IMG/VR virus record: IMGVR_UViG_3300042332_001637
Coordinates: 1 to 52,517 of that record
Source: a virus
Reading direction: 5' to 3' (one strand)
Length of the DNA: 52,517 nt
Shown: piece after piece, positions 32,789 to 42,847 of the stretch
Numbering within the stretch: position 1 is the stretch's first letter
Layout: each line of letters begins with the position of its first letter
Translations under genes and position numbers: made by a program
The notes under the pieces: model-generated
The model's input: only the letters and a program-made list of their open reading frames with translations
Told to the model about the DNA's origin: nothing
Databases searched by the model: none

Positions 32789-35700
32789 TATTTCTCCAAT
32801 TCAATTAAAGAATTTACTAGTGGTATTATCTTCGCTGAAGACAATACATTAAATTTATATACATATTTTTTATTTAAATCTTTTATATGTAAAAAGACAG
32901 GACTATTTCCTTTATGTGATGAAATTATATCATATATTTTTTTAAATGTTAAGCTAGATATGTTTTCTGGAAACTCAAAAAATATAGGCTTTCCCCCAGA
33001 AAAGGTTTTTGTTTCTACTTTTTCACAAGAGTTATAGAATATTTTAATAGTTGAGTTGTCTTCTTCTGTTTCTTTATTTAAGAAACCATTTATGATCACT
33101 ATCTCTCCAGAAGAAAAATAATCATCGCTGATATCCTTTGCTGTCTTAGGGAATATAATTACTTCAACAGAAGATGATATATCTTCTAGATTAAATTTAA
33201 ACATCTTCTGACCTTTTTTAGTGGTCATTTTTTTAAATGATGTAATAATTCCACCAAGCTTCACAGGGCTTCCTGCTTGACTATCTTGTAGGTCAATTAT
33301 TTCATGAGTTGTTTTATTCTTAATAACATCCCATATACCTAGAACTGGATGATTAGTAACATATATTCCTAGTTCTTCTTTCTCTTTTTCTAGGATTGAA
33401 AGTTCAACTCTTCTACTTGTTTCTATTTCTACTTCTTCAACTAGCTCATCAAATGCCCCAGCGTTGATTAAATGCTCCAGCGTAGACTTTTTAAAGACTG
33501 TTGAATCACATCTTCTATAAAAATCTTGTAGGCTTGTGTATAGTTTTTTTGTATCTCTACAGTTAATTATAGACTCTGCTATTGACAAGCCAATGCCGTT
33601 AATTGCAGACAGACCAAAGACTATAGAGTTGTCGCCTAAAACCTCAAAATCTATTTCAGAATAATTAATAGATGGAGGAAGAACTTCAATACCAATGCGT
33701 CTGCAGTCAGATAAATAAAGCGACTGTTTATCTTTATTACCGACCACCGAGCTCATCAAAGCTGCCATGTATTCAACAGTATAATTAGATTTAAGATACG
33801 CAGTAACATAGGAAATCATTGCATAACTAGCAGCGTGTGCTCTGTTAAATCCATAGCCTCCGAAGTATTCAATGTCTGAGTATATTTTATTTGCTTTATC
33901 TGTTGATAGACCAGATGTTGTTACGCACCCGTCTACAAACTTTTGTCTAAACAAAGCTATCTTATCCATTAACTTCTTGCCTATAACCTTACGCAGATCA
34001 TCAGCTTCTGCAGAACTGAATCCAGCTAGCTCTCTAGCTACACCCAAAACATCTTCCTGATAAAGCATGATGCCAAGAGACGGTCCTAAAACTTTTTCTA
34101 ACTTAGGGTGATCATATTGAACCTTTGATCTACCATGCTTTCTATCTATATATAGTTTGTCCATTCCAGAGCCCATAGGACCTGGTCTATAAAGCGATAT
34201 CAAAGCCATGATGTCTTCTATGTTTTGTGGCTGCAATTGGACCATTAATTGACGCATTCCTGAAGATTCCAATTGGAAAACTCCTATAGCGTTTCCTTTA
34301 CCCAACTCTTCAAAAGTCTTTTTATCATCTAAAGGAATTTCATCAACGTCTATATGTATTCCTTTAGTCTTTTTTACAAGCTTTATACAAGAATCTATAA
34401 CTCCTAAGTTTCTAAGGCCTAAGAAGTCAATCTTTAATAGTCCACACTGTTCGACTCTTCCCATGTCCCATTGTGTGACTACTGGATTGTCTGAACCCTT
34501 TTGCATTATGGGGAGGTAGTCAACCAATGGACCTTTAGATATAACTACACCAGCAGCATGGATGCCAGTCTGTCTTACCAGGCCCTCTAAACCAAAGGCT
34601 GCATCTACTATCTTTGTTGAATCTGAATCAGAGTTATATTCGTTTTTAAACTCTGCCACTTCCATACACTCTGAAAGATTTTTTGATATACCCAAGACCG
34701 GAGGAGGAACCAGCTTGGCAACTTTATCACCAGACACGAAGTCATAGCCTAGGGCTCTTGCAGCGTCTCTTATGGACTGTCTAGCACCTGTTCTGTTGAA
34801 TGTACATATATGTGCCACATGGTCGTTTCCGTATTTTTCTCTAGCGTAGTTGATGACCTTATCTCTGTGTCTATCATCAAAGTCCAGGTCTATGTCGGGC
34901 ATTGATTTTCTTCCTTCGACAAGGAATCTTTCGAACATCAAACCAAATCTAATTGGATCTAAATTTGTAATATCAAATGCATACGAAAGCACGCTTCCTG
35001 CAGCAGATCCTCTACCCCAGCCAACTCTTATGTCGTTGCTTTTGGCCCATCTAACAAGGTCTGATACAACCAAGAAATACTCAGGAAAGCCCATGTCCTT
35101 GACGACTTTCATTTCATGATTAGCTCTAGTTAATATATGTTCTGGAAGAGGATCTCCATATTTTCTCTTTAAGCCATCCCAAGCTAATCTTTCAAAGTAA
35201 TCTGTTGAAGATTCTTTTGTTGGAATTGGAAAGTTAGGAAAGTGAATCTGACCAAAGCTAAGATCTAAATCAACCATATCGCATACAGTCATTGTATTCT
35301 TTAGCCAGTCTTCAGAGAATACTTTAGCCATAGAATCATAAGACTGAAGATAGAACTCATCACCAGAGAAAGAAAATCTATCTGGAGTATTTATAGTTGA
35401 ACCAGTAGAAACACAAAGCATGATGTCGTGAGCGTGCGCATCTTTTTGGTTTACATAGTGACAGTCTCCAGTTGGAACTATCTTTGCTCCTATTGTTTTA
35501 GCTATTTTAACTAGATCTTCAAATATCTTTTTTTGTTCTTTTAGCCCATGATCCTGAACTTCTATAAAATAATTATCTTTACCAACAATGTCCTGCATCT
35601 TCTTTGCAGAAGATAAAGCAAAGTCGTAGTCATTTCTAAGAAGTGCTTGCGAGACCTCGCTATTCAAACAGCCAGAAAGTACGATGATGCCTTCGCTGTG

Positions 35701-36112
35701 TTGAGCAATTAGATCATGATCGATTCTTGGCTTTGCGTAGTAGCCTTCAAGAAAAGATCTGGAGGACATCTTAATAATGTTGTGATATCCAACGTTATTT
35801 TGAGCCAATATCGTAATGTGATATGGACCTCTTTGTTCCCATTCGTTTTTTGCAGGACCAGATCTTTCTTCTTCGTCCTTATCGAATCTAGTTTTTCTTG
35901 CTTGATAGAATTCTGATCCGAAGAATTGGTTTTACGCCAACAGACTTTCCCGCATCGTAAAAGTCTAGCCATGAATGTATGTTTCCATGGTCAGTTGTTG
36001 CCAGCCCTGACATACCAAGAGACTTAGCTCTCTCTAAATAAGCTTGAACATCACCGTGACCGTCTAACATTGAGAAGACAGTGTGGTTGTGCAGGTTAGT
36101 CCAGTTTTTCAT
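32788..36112 (-). CDS. dnaE: DNA polymerase III alpha subunit, read through CGGA quadruplet
   Basis: 1107 aa with CGGA (35920-35917) as Gly65; in triplets it stops 10 codons later. Order: PHP domain starting NLHNHTVFSMLDG and TTDHGN, then GVKPIL-G-SEFYQARK, the KPI.G.EFY stretch found in DnaE proteins. Next the C-family polymerase core with PDIDLDFDD catalytic aspartates, MLYQEDV and GGYGFNRAHAASY, and a C-terminal OB-fold (SPVKLGGIITSFKKMTTKKG). It is the replicative polymerase of the phage. No other in-frame CGG-A was found over this length. Confidence 0.88.
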
Positions 36113-36321
36113 TAAATTCCTCTTGTTTTATCTATGTTGTCTAGTGAGTTGCTTCTTCTTTCTCTATATGTAATTATGACAACACCACCACAGTACTTAC
36201 ATGGCACGTCTTTACCATCTTGAGCAAATGGGCTTTTGTACATATATTCCATAGGTTGATCAGACTTACATTCTGAGCAGACACCTATTACATCATCTTC
36301 ATTTCTAATATTGTCAGACAT
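36112..36321 (-). CDS. Small zinc-ribbon protein
   Basis: 69 aa. CSECKSDQ and CKYCGG form a CxxC...CxxC pair. It sits between primase and DnaE, with one-base and eight-base overlaps. Perhaps a replication or transcription accessory. Confidence 0.55.
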   Translation of the reverse strand: MSDNIRNEDDVIGVCSECKSDQPMEYMYKSPFAQDGKDVPCKYCGGVVIITYRERRSNSLDNIDKTRGI

Positions 36322-37513
36322 TTGTATCCTTTCTTAAACTTTTATAGGCAAAGCGTATTGGTGAAGGAGAAGATTCTTCATTGCTTTCAACATACTTATC
36401 TCCTATTTGAATCCATTTCTTCTTCTTTTCTAGGTGGCAGTCGCCGCATCCAACCCCAACAGAGTTAGCTCTCTCGCAGCTAAATGGTCGACCACCTATA
36501 CCAAGATCTCTTCTTTTAATCCAGTCATTAATGTGCGCAGAAGACTTTTCATAATTATAATCATTGCACATACTTAGTATACTATGCAAAAACTTAACAG
36601 AGTCCTCGTTAAATGTTAATATTGAACAAAGAAATAGTCTTGATTCGTGGTCTAAATGCTTCTTATCTTTTGCTTGTTGGATTATTCTTGCTACAGCAGT
36701 GCATCCTTTTACTAAAGCTTCTGGAGTAAATAATTTTTCTGAATCATTTAAAGACTTAAAAGAAGAAGAGCCATGTTTATTAAAATGATCTAACCAATTT
36801 TCTGGTTTAGATTTTTCTTCTTCCATGTCATAAGTAAATTGCCTATACCACATATTAGCTTTTGCATCGAATTCAGGCATAGCTATATGGTTATCCTGTT
36901 GTTTCTCACAGTATAATTTAATTTCATTCATATCTTTAGATAATAAATCTTTTGAAATTCTATTCTTATAAAGACCAGTATCTTGATGCTTAGACCCTGC
37001 GAGTCTCCACATTCTTCTTTGGTCATAGACAGCAAAGTCTAAACCATTTAAATCTAGATCCTTCTTCAATCTGTTTGCTATGTATCTAAAAGTTTTAGAC
37101 AGACTATTAGTTGGATTTATTCCAAGTGTTATAGCTTCACACTCTATATGGAAACCCTTTTTTCCAGTAAAGTATACAATTATAGATTCTTCTGGAATGT
37201 AAGAAGATAGATATTCGTACAGTTTTCTACAATCGTTTAATGATACATCTTCTTCCGAGTTATCTATATCAAAATATAAAGAACCCAATCGGACACAGTT
37301 GTCTATGTCTGCCACATCGTAATGCCAGATAGAAGTATACAATCCAGTATTATTATGCTTCTGCCTAAATTCATCCAAATCAAATACACTAATAAATTTT
37401 GTATTGCCATTTTCTTTTTGTCTAATAACTCTAGACAATGATGGAACATAAACAGCCATTTCAACCAGCTGCCATTTATTAAGATATTTATCCTCTTCTA
37501 ATGGTATGATCAT
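36314..37513 (-). CDS. Archaeo-eukaryotic-type (AEP) primase
   Basis: 399 aa. LYFDIDNSEED holds the D-x-D motif, IVYFTGKKGFHIECEA the sxH motif, and YDQRRMWRLAGSKHQD the third motif of AEP primases. The C-terminus has RPFSCERANSVGVGCGDCHLEKKKKW, cysteines that suit an Fe-S or zinc site. Makes primers for DnaE. It lies next to DnaE, the HD protein and the helicase. Confidence 0.8.
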   Translation of the reverse strand: MIIPLEEDKYLNKWQLVEMAVYVPSLSRVIRQKENGNTKFISVFDLDEFRQKHNNTGLYTSIWHYDVADIDNCVRLGSLYFDIDNSEEDVSLNDCRKLYEYLSSYIPEESIIVYFTGKKGFHIECEAITLGINPTNSLSKTFRYIANRLKKDLDLNGLDFAVYDQRRMWRLAGSKHQDTGLYKNRISKDLLSKDMNEIKLYCEKQQDNHIAMPEFDAKANMWYRQFTYDMEEEKSKPENWLDHFNKHGSSSFKSLNDSEKLFTPEALVKGCTAVARIIQQAKDKKHLDHESRLFLCSILTFNEDSVKFLHSILSMCNDYNYEKSSAHINDWIKRRDLGIGGRPFSCERANSVGVGCGDCHLEKKKKWIQIGDKYVESNEESSPSPIRFAYKSLRKDTNV

Positions 37514-37677
37514 TTTATCTTTGCTTCTATATTTTTTTCTGTAATTGGGCCTATTGATATCTTTTTTGACTCATTCATATACTTATTATAATTTCTATAA
37601 TAAATTGAATCTTCAATAATCTTTTCTAGATTAGAAATAAGATAATGTCTTTTACTTAGTCTTTGTTCTTTTTCCAT
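37510..37677 (-). CDS. Small basic hypothetical protein
   Basis: 55 aa. ATG at 37677 overlaps the HD gene end and its TGA overlaps the primase ATG (ATGA). Helical, Lys-rich. Not named. Confidence 0.5.
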   Translation of the reverse strand: MEKEQRLSKRHYLISNLEKIIEDSIYYRNYNKYMNESKKISIGPITEKNIEAKIK

Positions 37678-38333
37678 TTTGGATTTATTAACTCGCTGTC
37701 TTCGATGAATGTATGTAGCTTTGAAGCTATATTATCAGATATGTGAACTATATAATCTAAATATGTAATAGGATATGTTTCTGGAATTGGAGACCACGGA
37801 CCAAGATGACTTCTAATTAGTCTTAATATTGATTGAACTATTTCTTCCCCTAAATATAGCGTTGAAGATTGTGATTCATTCGCAAAGTTCTTATCGTCTT
37901 TTTGGCACTGTTCAACTAATCTACCAACTGTATAAGGATGCATTGGATCATACTTGCATCCGTCTCCATCATCCTTTTCTATACCCTTGCAAACATCATG
38001 CAAGATACAAGCAGATATAACTATGTCTCTTTCTTCATTGACTAGACTGTATGAATCACTTATTACGCTAGCGACTCTAACAACTCTTTTAGTATGAAGT
38101 AGATTACCACCTACACCGTGTTCATCTGCTGGGTGATACTTTCCAGAAAAACTAGAAGGTATATCCCAAAAGTGTTTAGCTTTTAAAAGAACTGATCTAG
38201 TAAACGACCTAATGGAATCATCTGTGATCATTTCCAATTCTTCTAGAAGTGGTTTTAATATTTTATTCTCTTCCTCAAAAGAAGAGGATTCAGTTCTCTG
38301 AACAAGTATTTCATCTAATATTGACTTAGCCAT
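37656..38333 (-). CDS. HD-domain phosphohydrolase
   Basis: 225 aa from MAKSILDE. HD signatures: YHPADEHGVGGNLLHTKRVVRVA and ISACILHDVCKG. Metal-dependent nucleotide or nucleic-acid hydrolase by family. In the primase-helicase segment. Confidence 0.7.
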   Translation of the reverse strand: MAKSILDEILVQRTESSSFEEENKILKPLLEELEMITDDSIRSFTRSVLLKAKHFWDIPSSFSGKYHPADEHGVGGNLLHTKRVVRVASVISDSYSLVNEERDIVISACILHDVCKGIEKDDGDGCKYDPMHPYTVGRLVEQCQKDDKNFANESQSSTLYLGEEIVQSILRLIRSHLGPWSPIPETYPITYLDYIVHISDNIASKLHTFIEDSELINPKWKKNKD

Positions 38334-39120
38334 TATAACTCTCACTAATCCAACCTGCCCATTGTGAGCATGGTTTATCAAAAGGACATTTTTTACAATA
38401 AGGTATTAAGTTTCTTTTTGGAACAAAAACCTCTGTATTACCTATTTTATCAAACCAGTATTCGAATACTGTCATTTCATCTTCATCTATATTTTCTTCA
38501 TTAAATTTTAAATTATTAGACATTAAATCAATATAACCAATTTTTACTTTTGGCATTTTAGATGGGTGTCTATTCTCATAAGCCTTCTTCATAGCACAGA
38601 AATCAAACTGGTAGATATGCTTATTTGATTGCTTGTAATTAAATAAGATTTTAGTTACGAGATATTTGCCATCTTCAAAAAGTATTAAATCAAATTTGTC
38701 TTCTACGTTTACTTTATTTTTTCCAGGAACAGTATATTCTTCACAAATTGCCATTGGAATTATATCTGAATCTGCGTACTGCTCATAAAATGACAAGAGT
38801 ATTCCGGCTGCCTTAGACGTTAAACTGGACATGTTTCCATATGCAGTTTCATGTTGTTCTGTAATGATGTCGTACGATGTAGTATCTTTTGGAAACCACA
38901 TTTTTTCCCATCTATTTAATAATGCAGAATATGATGGTATTATTCCACCTTGTTTTTTAAAGAAGAAAAAATAAACTATATTTTTTATAGTGTTTTCAAA
39001 TTTTTCTGTGTATATATCTCTTGAATATATTTTCTCTGGAAGTTTTTCTAAGTGTCTATAATCGTATAGTCTTTCGCACATTTGAAAATCTTTTACTGCG
39101 TTAACGCTTATACTCGGCAT
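38326..39120 (-). CDS. RecB/Cas4-like PD-(D/E)XK protein, possibly inactive
   Basis: 264 aa. Start SVNAVKDFQMCERLYDYRHLEKLP resembles the first helix and cysteine of AddB/Cas4-type nucleases, and the end PYCKKCPFDKPCSQWAGW the paired C-terminal cysteines. The middle DKFDLILFEDGKYLVTKILF lacks a clear D-x-K-T-G. Perhaps a degenerate partner of the 31235 exonuclease. Confidence 0.6.
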   Translation of the reverse strand: MPSISVNAVKDFQMCERLYDYRHLEKLPEKIYSRDIYTEKFENTIKNIVYFFFFKKQGGIIPSYSALLNRWEKMWFPKDTTSYDIITEQHETAYGNMSSLTSKAAGILLSFYEQYADSDIIPMAICEEYTVPGKNKVNVEDKFDLILFEDGKYLVTKILFNYKQSNKHIYQFDFCAMKKAYENRHPSKMPKVKIGYIDLMSNNLKFNEENIDEDEMTVFEYWFDKIGNTEVFVPKRNLIPYCKKCPFDKPCSQWAGWISESYNG

Positions 39121-40580
39121 TAATGGAAATCCTTATCATTTAATAAATCGTCTAGAATAGAAGATGACGTATCGTAGGATTCGTCAGTGATTGGATCATA
39201 TTCTTCATATCTCTTTTTAAAGTCCACATACTTAACAAGTGGTGGATCATAACTAAAGGTAGATCCAGTTATTCTATTCTTGGGTATCTGCAACTGCATT
39301 ATGTTTTCATCTACTGTTTCATCATCAGTAGCTAAACGCTTTTCTGTAATAAATATTGTAACGGCGCACTTCTGCTGAATAGCTAAAGATCCACCAGTAT
39401 CAGACTGCTGAACGACTTCTCTTTTTTCTTTCATTCTATTTGAGTTTTCTTGTGCTGTTATGATCATAACACAGTTCATATCTCTGGCTAGCTTTTCTAA
39501 TCTAACCATCATCTCTTCAAACTCACCCCATCTAGGTTTGCCTTTACCTGCACCTCGAGTAAACATAGACTGTATCGTGTCAATAATAACAACATCTGGC
39601 ATGTTCTCATTGTGGCCAATAATATCTCTTAACCAAAACTCCAGGTCTTCAAAGTATGGGGTATCAGGATCGTGTCTAACCATTAATCTATCCCCCCATT
39701 CTAAAAGTTTTTCTTTAAACATATTCATATGTTCTAGCTTTTGTTCTGCAGACCATTTATGTGCTTCTGAATATACATTCTGACCAATTATTTGGGTCAT
39801 TAATATTCTTTCCCAGTGGCCTAAAGCTTCTTCGAAGTTAACATAAAGAACCCTATAGCCTACATCAAGCCAGTGATTAGCTAAACACTTTGCAAAGGTA
39901 CTCTTACCTTTGCCCGATGGTGCTATTACAGCATGAACTGCACCTTTAAAAAAGCCACCCTCATCAGTGTAACCCATTGCTCTATTAAGAGATTTAAATT
40001 GCGTCGGAAGAAAGTCTGGAATATCTAAGAGAGACTCTGCCCTAGAAACTATTTCATTACCTGTTGTAACTTTATCTAGTGGATTATAATGAATTTGATT
40101 TTCTAGTTCGCGTATTTGAGAAGTAAGCTTCTCTATTCTCTGTACGTCTTCTTGGGTTTTTTGCCCTTTTTGATTTAATATTATCTGCAGCTCTTGTAGA
40201 TAATTTATTTGCTTTCTTTTTCTAGCTTTATGTTTAATAATTTCAGTAATTGTTTCAGCATTTGAAACTTCCATAGCTAGCAAAATATCAAGCATGACGG
40301 AAACGCCAGCGTTGCCACCTAATGCTTCATGTATGTCCGTCTCAGATTGCAGCCAAGACTTAAAGGCTATTGGATCAACTATGTCTAGTTGAGTTGCGGT
40401 ATGAAAAGATACTAAAGCTTTATAGAATTCATTGATACCTTTATCGCCATGTATGGCTCCAACTATATCTTCTGAAAGATTGTCTGAAAAGTATTTTACT
40501 GAACCCTTTTCTTTCAAGCATAGAGAAAAAATTTGATACTCAACTGGAAGCTCCGTATTATTTTCCTGTTCTTCTGTCAT
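39120..40580 (-). CDS. DnaB-like replicative helicase
   Basis: 486 aa. RecA-fold core: Walker A APSGKGKSTFAK (about residue 218), YVNFEEALGHWERIL, Walker B VVIIDTIQSMF, and the C-terminal VMIITAQENSNRMKEK...GSLAIQQKC arginine-finger area. Hexameric 5'-3' helicase by family. N-terminal region holds the LEYQIF..CL-type DnaB start. Works with the AEP primase and DnaE. Confidence 0.8.
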   Translation of the reverse strand: MTEEQENNTELPVEYQIFSLCLKEKGSVKYFSDNLSEDIVGAIHGDKGINEFYKALVSFHTATQLDIVDPIAFKSWLQSETDIHEALGGNAGVSVMLDILLAMEVSNAETITEIIKHKARKRKQINYLQELQIILNQKGQKTQEDVQRIEKLTSQIRELENQIHYNPLDKVTTGNEIVSRAESLLDIPDFLPTQFKSLNRAMGYTDEGGFFKGAVHAVIAPSGKGKSTFAKCLANHWLDVGYRVLYVNFEEALGHWERILMTQIIGQNVYSEAHKWSAEQKLEHMNMFKEKLLEWGDRLMVRHDPDTPYFEDLEFWLRDIIGHNENMPDVVIIDTIQSMFTRGAGKGKPRWGEFEEMMVRLEKLARDMNCVMIITAQENSNRMKEKREVVQQSDTGGSLAIQQKCAVTIFITEKRLATDDETVDENIMQLQIPKNRITGSTFSYDPPLVKYVDFKKRYEEYDPITDESYDTSSSILDDLLNDKDFH

Positions 40581-41217
40581 TCTTTATTTTTTCCTTGTAT
40601 GCCCTATAAGAGTTTTTTCGTTTTTCGGATTGCATTTTTTTGCTCTGCTTATAAGCTTCGCTATCTGTAATGCTTCTTTTTTTCTTTGGCTTTTCAATCA
40701 CTGGGTTAGATCTTATTGCGTCTAACATTCTATCAAAAACTGACTGTTCTGTCAGGTTATCATTATATCTAAATACAACTAAAGCAATTCCATTTTCTTT
40801 GCACCAGTCTGCTTTTTTAGAGTCTCTTATTAAAGCTTGCTCAAAGTCATACTTAGAATCATAGAATCTACTTGTGTAATAGAAATGCTGACGACCGTGA
40901 TACTCAGCAGCCAAAGAATATTTAGGGCAATAAACATCTAATTTGAGTTTATCACCAATGTGAAATTCATTTATTATTTTTTCTCCAGGAAGCAGCTTCT
41001 GCATTATTGCAGTTAGTGCTGTCTGTCCTCTTGACATTTTTTTTCTTTTGTCTTTTATCCAAGACAAACCTGAAGAATTAATTTTTTTATTTAATTCACT
41101 TAATGAACAACCTAGCTCGTCTGCTATTTGAGACAACGAATAATTTGTTTCAAATAATAAATCAGACAAGAGCTCTAGGTCATCGTGTTCATCTTCTTTG
41201 TTGTTTTTATTGCGCAT
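40558..41217 (-). CDS. HTH + PD-(D/E)XK/VSR-like endonuclease
   Basis: 219 aa from MRNKNNK. N-terminal HTH (YSLSQIADELGCSLSELNKKI), then a basic linker and the nuclease-like block KLDVYCPKYSLAAEYHGRQHF ... RDSKKADWCKENGIALVVFRYND, as in VSR/MutH-type and phage homing-like enzymes. Lys-rich tail. Confidence 0.6.
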   Translation of the reverse strand: MRNKNNKEDEHDDLELLSDLLFETNYSLSQIADELGCSLSELNKKINSSGLSWIKDKRKKMSRGQTALTAIMQKLLPGEKIINEFHIGDKLKLDVYCPKYSLAAEYHGRQHFYYTSRFYDSKYDFEQALIRDSKKADWCKENGIALVVFRYNDNLTEQSVFDRMLDAIRSNPVIEKPKKKRSITDSEAYKQSKKMQSEKRKNSYRAYKEKIKNDRRTGK

Positions 41218-41848
41218 CTTTTGTAGAAGTATTGTAATTCTTATTAAAGTTAACAGTCTTACCAAGGTCTATAATGGACATGTTTAGTTTGTCCCAAATC
41301 TTTCCACTTAATGCAAGACCCAAAGAACTACAGTCCATAAGGCAATAATCTACACCACCCTCAAACTCCGCTACTTGTGAGTATATGTCGTCTAATTTCT
41401 CGTAATGATTATTATAAGGAACAGTAATTACATTTACCTTAGAGTTCAAAGTCTTATAAATTGTTTTCTTATCATGGAAAGAGACAACTAACACTGGTGT
41501 ATCTTTAATATAAAAGTTACAGAATGTATCAAATACATCCTTATTATTTAAATAATAATGCTCAAAAAGATTTGAACTATAATTTCTATCACTAGACTTT
41601 AAGCCTAATCGAACATGCTTACCTTTTTCTACTTCGTCTACTAGACCAGATGAAAAGTTTTTCATAACTCTTGGGTGATCAATAGCTATAGAATTCATAA
41701 TTGCTCTAGCGAACATAGATGGGAATGCACCTTCGTTCTTTTTATTTAGGGCAACTATTGAGTATTTAGAAACATTCAAGAATGCAAACTTTTCTTTTGC
41801 ATCCATCAATTTTGTTAAGTCTATTATTGCTTGCTTTTCGTTTTTCAT
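41207..41848 (-). CDS. Putative GT-D-type glycosyltransferase
   Basis: 213 aa from the ATG behind AGGAGC. GGVDYCLMDCSSLGLALSGKIWDKLNMSIIDLGK resembles the C-terminal core of the GT-D family of phosphorylation-type glycan enzymes. Beside a GT2 enzyme. Moderately sure. Confidence 0.5.
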   Translation of the reverse strand: MKNEKQAIIDLTKLMDAKEKFAFLNVSKYSIVALNKKNEGAFPSMFARAIMNSIAIDHPRVMKNFSSGLVDEVEKGKHVRLGLKSSDRNYSSNLFEHYYLNNKDVFDTFCNFYIKDTPVLVVSFHDKKTIYKTLNSKVNVITVPYNNHYEKLDDIYSQVAEFEGGVDYCLMDCSSLGLALSGKIWDKLNMSIIDLGKTVNFNKNYNTSTKDAQ

Positions 41849-41859
41849 TTTTGCTCCTA

Positions 41860-42570
41860 TCAAATGCCAAAGCTACCCCAGTTTATAAGAACTGGGTTTT
41901 CATCTACTATTGAATTAATGTGGTTTATGTTATGGAATTTTCCACCGTCTAACTGAGAGTATCTCTCATGCTTCATTACCTTGTCGTTATCTTTAATATA
42001 ACCTAGGTGCTGCATAATTAGTCCAGAGTGAATAAAATAATTTTTTTGTCTGATCCAGTCAACAACATAGGTTGGCTCAGATCCACAAGCTAAAGCTCTA
42101 TCATAGAATGTTGCGCCAGACATATATCTAAATATTCTTGAACTGTTATTTGGAGCCCAAGCTTTATCTACTCTATATTGAGTCTCGTTCCACATGTGAT
42201 AAAAGCGAACATTTACAACATCTTTTTCTGATGCGCTTAAGATACTTCTAACATCTGGGTTATCAATATCATTTACATTATAAAGCATCTCATCACAGTC
42301 AACTGCCAGGATCCAATCACCCTCGCTTGCGTGATTCTCCAAATTAAGCCACGCATATTTTCTAAGTCTACCCTCATGTTTATTAAACATCTGCATTGGT
42401 GTCTTATATGTGTGAGCATATTTGCTAGCTATTTCAATAGTATTGTCATCTGAGCAGTCGTCAGTAAAAACAATTTCATCTACTTGAGTAGATAGTCTTT
42501 TTAAAACATCTTCTAAAAATCTATTTGATTCATTACGCCCAACCATTTGAGCGATTATTTTTTGAGCCAT
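41860..42570 (-). CDS. GT2 family glycosyltransferase
   Basis: 236 aa. VFTDDCSDDNTIEIA and LAVDCDEMLYN carry the two acidic motifs of GT2 transferases. AQMVGRNESNRFLE is a typical start. Modifies a glycan, target unknown. Confidence 0.75.
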   Translation of the reverse strand: MAQKIIAQMVGRNESNRFLEDVLKRLSTQVDEIVFTDDCSDDNTIEIASKYAHTYKTPMQMFNKHEGRLRKYAWLNLENHASEGDWILAVDCDEMLYNVNDIDNPDVRSILSASEKDVVNVRFYHMWNETQYRVDKAWAPNNSSRIFRYMSGATFYDRALACGSEPTYVVDWIRQKNYFIHSGLIMQHLGYIKDNDKVMKHERYSQLDGGKFHNINHINSIVDENPVLINWGSFGI

Positions 42571-42596
42571 GATTCTCCTTGGCTATATATGGAAAT

Positions 42597-42619
42597 GGCG
42601 GGGGACTGATGCCCCCGCC
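42597..42619 (-). terminator. Strong GC hairpin after a small expressed gene
   Basis: 8-bp stem GGCGGGGG/CCCCCGCC, loop ACTGATG. On the - strand it follows the gene at 42638 but has only a short T-run (ATTTCC). A terminator or an mRNA-stabilising stem. Confidence 0.7.
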
Positions 42620-42637
42620 AAAACCAAATGAATATTA

Positions 42638-42832
42638 TCAATCAGCGATTTGCTCGCGGGCCTGAATTGCAGAGATTCGCTCTACGTCTACATCCTTGAA
42701 GAGAAGCTCTCCAGAGACGCCATTAAGAGTGCGACGATTGCTCTTAGCAAGCTTTTCTGCCTCTGCCATGGTGTTAGCTTTTACAATTGAAGTTGTAGTA
42801 ACAGTGAAGTACTTGAACTTGTTGTCTGACAT
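42638..42832 (-). CDS. Small, probably highly expressed protein
   Basis: 64 aa (MSDNKFKYFTVTTTSIVKANTM...). GC-rich codons unlike its neighbours and a strong hairpin after it suggest high expression, as for the 31021 gene. Pattern is beta-strand, helix, strand. Function unknown. Confidence 0.6.
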   Translation of the reverse strand: MSDNKFKYFTVTTTSIVKANTMAEAEKLAKSNRRTLNGVSGELLFKDVDVERISAIQAREQIAD

Positions 42833-42847
42833 TTTTATATTCCTTTT

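Noticed and set aside
11069-36112. Nine one-base assembly errors as the cause of the frameshifts
   Set aside because: Errors would fall in varied homopolymers and in either direction. All nine sites have an in-frame CGG followed by A, the same +1 direction and a glycine in the joined protein.
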